Origin: an uncultured Azospirillum sp.
GTDB lineage: Bacteria > Pseudomonadota > Alphaproteobacteria > Azospirillales > Azospirillaceae
Assembly (NCBI RefSeq): GCF_946480385.1
Contig: NZ_CAMLJP010000131.1
Coordinates: forward strand, 1 to 15,492
DNA: 15,492 nt
Direction of reading: 5' to 3'
Shown: in pieces, positions 12,944 through 15,492 of the stretch
Position numbering within the stretch: position 1 is the stretch's first letter
How the letters are laid out: every line of letters starts with the position of its first letter
Notes under the pieces: generated by a model
The model's input: the letters and a program-made list of their open reading frames with translations, nothing else
Databases searched by the model: none
What the model was told of the DNA's origin: nothing
Translations under genes and position numbers: made by a program

Positions 12944-14338
12944 ATGGCCAGCATCAGCCGCCGCAACGGCCACCGCGACGCCAGCGCATGGCCCGGCTGG
13001 GTCGACGCCCTGTCGTCGCTGGTGATGGTCGTCATCTTCCTGTTGATGGTCTTCGTCGTGGCGCAGTTCTACCTCGCCACCGCCCTGACCGGCCGGGACG
13101 AGCAGCTGACCGCGCTCAATCACAAGATCGCGGAGATGAACGACCTGCTGGCGATGGAGCGGGACGCCAACGCCGACCTGCGCGTCAACATCACCCAGCT
13201 GTCGACCGAGTTGCAGACCTCCGTGGCCGCCCGCGACGACATGACCCTGACGCTGAGCCAGCTTCAGGAGGACCGCGACCGCACCGCCCGCACGCTGGAA
13301 GAGCTGCAGCGCAACGTCCGCGTTGACCGTGAGACGCTCGACCTGAAGCTGAAGGAAATCCTCAGCCTCCAGGCTGACATCAAGGCCCTGCGCGACGCCC
13401 GGCAGAAGCTGGAGGGCGAACTTGCCGCCGCCGTCGCCGCCACCAAGCTGACCGAACAGCAGCGTCAGGCCCTGCTGGCCGAACTCGGCACCACCCGCGA
13501 CCGCGCCAAGGCGCTGGAGTCGGAACTGGCCTCCGCCAACGAGAAGACGATGCTGGCGCAGAAGGAGATCGACCAGCGCGACATCCGGCTGAAGGCGCTG
13601 GAGTCGCAACTGGCCGACAGCCAGACCCAGGCCCAGAAGGATCTGGAACAGCGCGATATCCGCATCCGCGACCTGATGGCCTCCCTCACTGGCGAGAAGG
13701 CCGAGGGAACCAAGAGCAAGCAGCAGATCGACCTGCTGAACCAGCAACTTCTTGCCTTGCGTGAACAGCTCGCCCGCATCGGCGCGGCGCTGGAGGCGTC
13801 GGAAAAATCTTCGGCCGAGCAGAAGGTGCAGATTGCCGAACTGGGCGCCCGGCTGAATCAAGCGCTCGCCGCCAAGGTCCAGGACCTCGCGCGCTACAAG
13901 TCGGAGTTCTTCGGCCGCGTCCGCGAGGCGCTGGGCAACCGGCCGGACGTGAAGATCGTCGGCGACCGCTTCGTCTTCCAGTCGGAACTGCTGTTCCCGT
14001 CAGGCTCGGCGACGCTGGAGGAGGCCGGCAAGCAACGGCTGGCCGATCTTGCCCACACTCTGATCGAGATCGGCAAGGCGATCCCGCCCGACATCAATTG
14101 GGTTCTGCGGGTGGATGGCCACACCGACATCAAGCCTGTGCGCTTCCAGTTCGCCTCAAACTGGGAACTGTCGGCAGCGCGCGCCATCTCAGTGGTCAAG
14201 TTTCTGATTGATCAGGGCATTCCGCCCGAGCGACTCGCCGCCGCCGCCTTCGGTGAATTCCAGCCCCTCGACCCCGGCACCTCCGACGAGGCGCTGGCGA
14301 AGAACCGCCGGATCGAGATCAAGCTCGATCAGCGGTAA
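12944..14338 (+). CDS. MotB-like protein: one TM with pore Asp, long coiled coil, OmpA peptidoglycan-binding domain
   Basis: 464 residues. A short cytoplasmic N-terminus leads into WPGWVDALSSLVMVVIFLLM (16-35) and on to about 48. Asp21 sits at the start of the helix, where MotB, TolR and ExbD carry their protonatable aspartate. Residues about 50-320 are almost unbroken charged heptads, predicted as a periplasmic coiled coil of about 270 residues, far longer than in flagellar MotB. It includes an imperfect 25-residue repeat (QRDIRLKALE at 211, QRDIRIRDLM at 236). The C-terminal OmpA/MotB domain (about 330-464) keeps FVFQSELLFPSGSATL, VDGHTD (390-395), NWELSAARA (406-414) and KNRRIEIKL, all expected for peptidoglycan binding. 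Shine-Dalgarno GGGAG precedes ATG 12944. It pairs with the MotA-like gene. No flagellar genes are nearby, so it is not called motB. The stop lies 6 nt from a convergent gene. Confidence 0.9.
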   Translation: MASISRRNGHRDASAWPGWVDALSSLVMVVIFLLMVFVVAQFYLATALTGRDEQLTALNHKIAEMNDLLAMERDANADLRVNITQLSTELQTSVAARDDMTLTLSQLQEDRDRTARTLEELQRNVRVDRETLDLKLKEILSLQADIKALRDARQKLEGELAAAVAATKLTEQQRQALLAELGTTRDRAKALESELASANEKTMLAQKEIDQRDIRLKALESQLADSQTQAQKDLEQRDIRIRDLMASLTGEKAEGTKSKQQIDLLNQQLLALREQLARIGAALEASEKSSAEQKVQIAELGARLNQALAAKVQDLARYKSEFFGRVREALGNRPDVKIVGDRFVFQSELLFPSGSATLEEAGKQRLADLAHTLIEIGKAIPPDINWVLRVDGHTDIKPVRFQFASNWELSAARAISVVKFLIDQGIPPERLAAAAFGEFQPLDPGTSDEALAKNRRIEIKLDQR

Positions 14339-14344
14339 GGGCGA

Positions 14345-14728
14345 TCAACTTCGATCGACGATCCGGCAGATGCGTCCGGCTTCGAACGAGAATTCAGACT
14401 GGCCTTGAACCGACAGGATGGTTCCAGCGGATGGGCCGCCCGGGATATCCTTAGCCAACCGTCCGCTGAACGCGATCATGGCAACTGCCGGATCACTGTC
14501 CAGACGAAGCGACAGAATCCGTTGCTCGCGTTCGCTGAACAGCGCCTTTGACTGTTCGGCTAAGCGACGGAATTCATCAGCTCCGGAAGTGGAAGCAGTT
14601 ACCTGATCGCCGTCAATATTCTCGAAACATATGCTGGGGGAAAGAAGCGCCAGCATGCCGTCAACGTCGAACGAATTGTATGCGGCTATGTAGCTGCCGA
14701 TTATTTCCTTCTTGGCAGCATCATCCAT
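14345..14728 (-). CDS. NTF2/SnoaL-like fold protein (127 aa)
   Basis: Small cytosolic protein that looks like the cone-shaped NTF2/SnoaL superfamily. The N-terminal helix KKEIIGSYIAAYNSFDVDGM and LLSPSICFENIDGDQVTA are the usual opening. Then come a helix with EFRRLAEQSKALF, strands EQRILSLRLDSDPAVAMIAF, and a closing SVQGQSEFSFEAGRICRIVD. Members are enzymes (isomerases, cyclases), ligand-binding proteins or of unknown role. The catalytic Asp/His pair of ketosteroid isomerases or SnoaL is not evident, so no activity is proposed. ATG 14728 has a strong GGGGGGA about 4 nt upstream. The much longer open frame upstream is antisense to or overlapping the GNAT gene and is not part of it. It follows the GNAT gene by 38 nt and may share its transcript. 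Confidence 0.82.
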   Translation of the reverse strand: MDDAAKKEIIGSYIAAYNSFDVDGMLALLSPSICFENIDGDQVTASTSGADEFRRLAEQSKALFSEREQRILSLRLDSDPAVAMIAFSGRLAKDIPGGPSAGTILSVQGQSEFSFEAGRICRIVDRS

Positions 14729-14766
14729 ACCGTCCCCCCGATTGCCGGATGCGGAAAGAGAGGCAA

Positions 14767-15357
14767 TCAGCCCTGCCACTCCTCCCGCAAGATGGCATAG
14801 AGGACGTGATCGCGCCAAGCGCCGTCGATGCGCAGGTAACCGCGGGCATAGCCTTCGTGGGTGAAACCGACCTTTTCCAGCAGGCCACGGCTCGGCAGGT
14901 TGGTTGGCAGGCAGGCGGCTTCGACCCGGTGCAGCCCGAGTTGCCCGAAGGCGAATTCCAAAACCAGCCGGGTGCCGCCGGATACATAGCCGTTGCGGGC
15001 ATAGGGTTGACCGGCCCAGTAACCGAGCGTCCCCATCTGGGCCACGCCGCGGCGGATGTTGGTCAGGCCGAGACCGCCAACCAGCGCGTCGGTCGCGCGG
15101 TCGAAGATCAGGAAGCTGTAGCCGAGATCGTCCCGCCATTCCTGCGCCTGCCGCCGCAGCCTCCTGGAGAAGGCTGCCCGGGTCAGGGCGTCGGCCGGCC
15201 AGGTGGGTTCCCAGGGCGTGAGAAAGGCACGCGAGGCGGCGCGGAGGTCGGCCCATTCCCGCCAGTCGCGCGGCAGTGGTGGACGGATGTAACAGTGCGG
15301 GCCGTCGAGACGGACCGCGGGCGGGCTGATGAGGCCGCTGCCGAGGAGGCGGATCAT
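14767..15357 (-). CDS. GNAT-family acetyltransferase, RimJ/RimL type
   Basis: 196-residue cytosolic acetyl-CoA-dependent N-acetyltransferase resembling RimJ/RimL/SpeG-like enzymes that modify ribosomal-protein or other amines. Features: N-terminal strand HCYIRPPLPRDWREWADLRA; LGYSFLIFDRATDALVGGLG; the substrate-side GTLGYWAGQPYARNGYVSGG, where the glycine-rich turn holds the CoA pyrophosphate; FAFGQLGLHRVEAACLPTN; SRGLLEKVGFTHEGYARGYL; and a terminal WRDHVLYAILREEW, all in RimJ order. The ATG at 15357 starts just before the conserved region but has no Shine-Dalgarno. The GTG at 15384 would add nine residues and has a G-rich element upstream, so the start is uncertain. The target cannot be predicted. 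It is upstream of the NTF2-like gene on the same strand. Confidence 0.9.
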   Translation of the reverse strand: MIRLLGSGLISPPAVRLDGPHCYIRPPLPRDWREWADLRAASRAFLTPWEPTWPADALTRAAFSRRLRRQAQEWRDDLGYSFLIFDRATDALVGGLGLTNIRRGVAQMGTLGYWAGQPYARNGYVSGGTRLVLEFAFGQLGLHRVEAACLPTNLPSRGLLEKVGFTHEGYARGYLRIDGAWRDHVLYAILREEWQG

Positions 15358-15384
15358 CGCGGAGGTGGAGCCGTCGGCCCCCAC

Positions 15385-15492
15385 CCAAAACCACCCCCCC
15401 CATCGGTGGGTGGGGGGGCAGCCCCCCGATAGCCAGCTCTCCCCACACCCGCGATCGGATCGGCCGTAGGCCGACCCCGGGCGGGGGGGGGG
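15385..15492. other. G/C-run and hairpin-rich end of the window
   Basis: Non-coding-looking 108 nt. CCACCCA/TGGGTGG pairing (15381-15387 with 15406-15412), GGGGGG-GCA-GCCCCCC around 15412-15427, and TCGGCC-GTA-GGCCGA (15460-15474) give stacked hairpins. Several G-runs could form a quadruplex. The last 14 bases are GGGC plus ten G, typical of an assembly or read end. It would contain the promoter of the GNAT gene, but none was recognised. Confidence 0.6.

Noticed and set aside
11715..14338. Zorya anti-phage system (ZorA/ZorB)
   Set aside because: The MotA/MotB-like pair recalls ZorAB, but no ZorC, ZorD or ZorE-like gene follows within the window; downstream are GNAT and NTF2-like genes, and upstream is an OmpA-like protein.
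11715..14338. Flagellar stator motA/motB or Tol-Pal tolQ/tolR
   Set aside because: No flagellar, tolA, tolB or pal gene is nearby. The MotA-like tail and the very long MotB-like coiled coil differ from both.
1..15492. tRNA, rRNA, CRISPR arrays, insertion sequences or prophage genes
   Set aside because: No cloverleaf, regularly spaced repeats, transposase, integrase or terminal inverted repeats were found by eye on either strand.

Overview
The window is GC-rich, densely coding chromosomal DNA. It most likely comes from an Azospirillum-like alphaproteobacterium (Rhodospirillales); this rests on base composition, codon use and protein resemblance judged from memory, not on a search. There is no rRNA, tRNA, CRISPR array, insertion sequence or phage gene. 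Most of it is housekeeping DNA with some accessory genes. The right end runs into G-runs and stops in ten G, which looks like a contig edge.

Left part (1-3593). The 3' end of gap (glyceraldehyde-3-phosphate dehydrogenase) meets a convergent chemoreceptor gene at a bidirectional hairpin terminator. The receptor is preceded by a near-perfect sigma-54 (-24/-12) promoter, a 9-bp inverted repeat around the predicted transcript start, and two similar 13-mers 42 bp apart. Next come a HicB-type antitoxin gene with no HicA partner, an unrecognised 157-residue protein, and a 78-residue single-span membrane protein.

Metabolic block (3760-6196, + strand). A class I fructose-bisphosphate aldolase gene is followed 3 nt later by thiE, which starts at TTG, and then by a TSUP/YfcA-type membrane transporter. 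A hairpin overlaps the transporter stop codon. gap and fba are glycolytic neighbours separated by the inverted receptor/hicB segment.

Middle (6458-10756). A FadL-type outer-membrane channel has a promoter whose -35 box overlaps a palindrome-like site resembling operators of fatty-acid/branched-chain amino-acid catabolism regulators. It converges on epmA (EF-P lysyl ligase), which is divergent from efp; EF-P keeps the lysine that EpmA modifies. suhB (inositol monophosphatase family) follows efp after a hairpin.

Right part (10872-14338, + strand). This is the most interesting segment: a three-gene set encoding an exported proline-rich protein with a degenerate OmpA-like domain, a MotA/TolQ/ExbB-type proton-channel subunit with a long helical tail, and a MotB-like subunit with one membrane segment, a pore aspartate, about 270 residues of coiled coil and an OmpA peptidoglycan-binding domain. 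It looks like a non-flagellar, proton-driven, envelope-spanning machine. Its job cannot be read from the window. A minus-strand pair (GNAT acetyltransferase, then an NTF2/SnoaL-like protein) converges on it.
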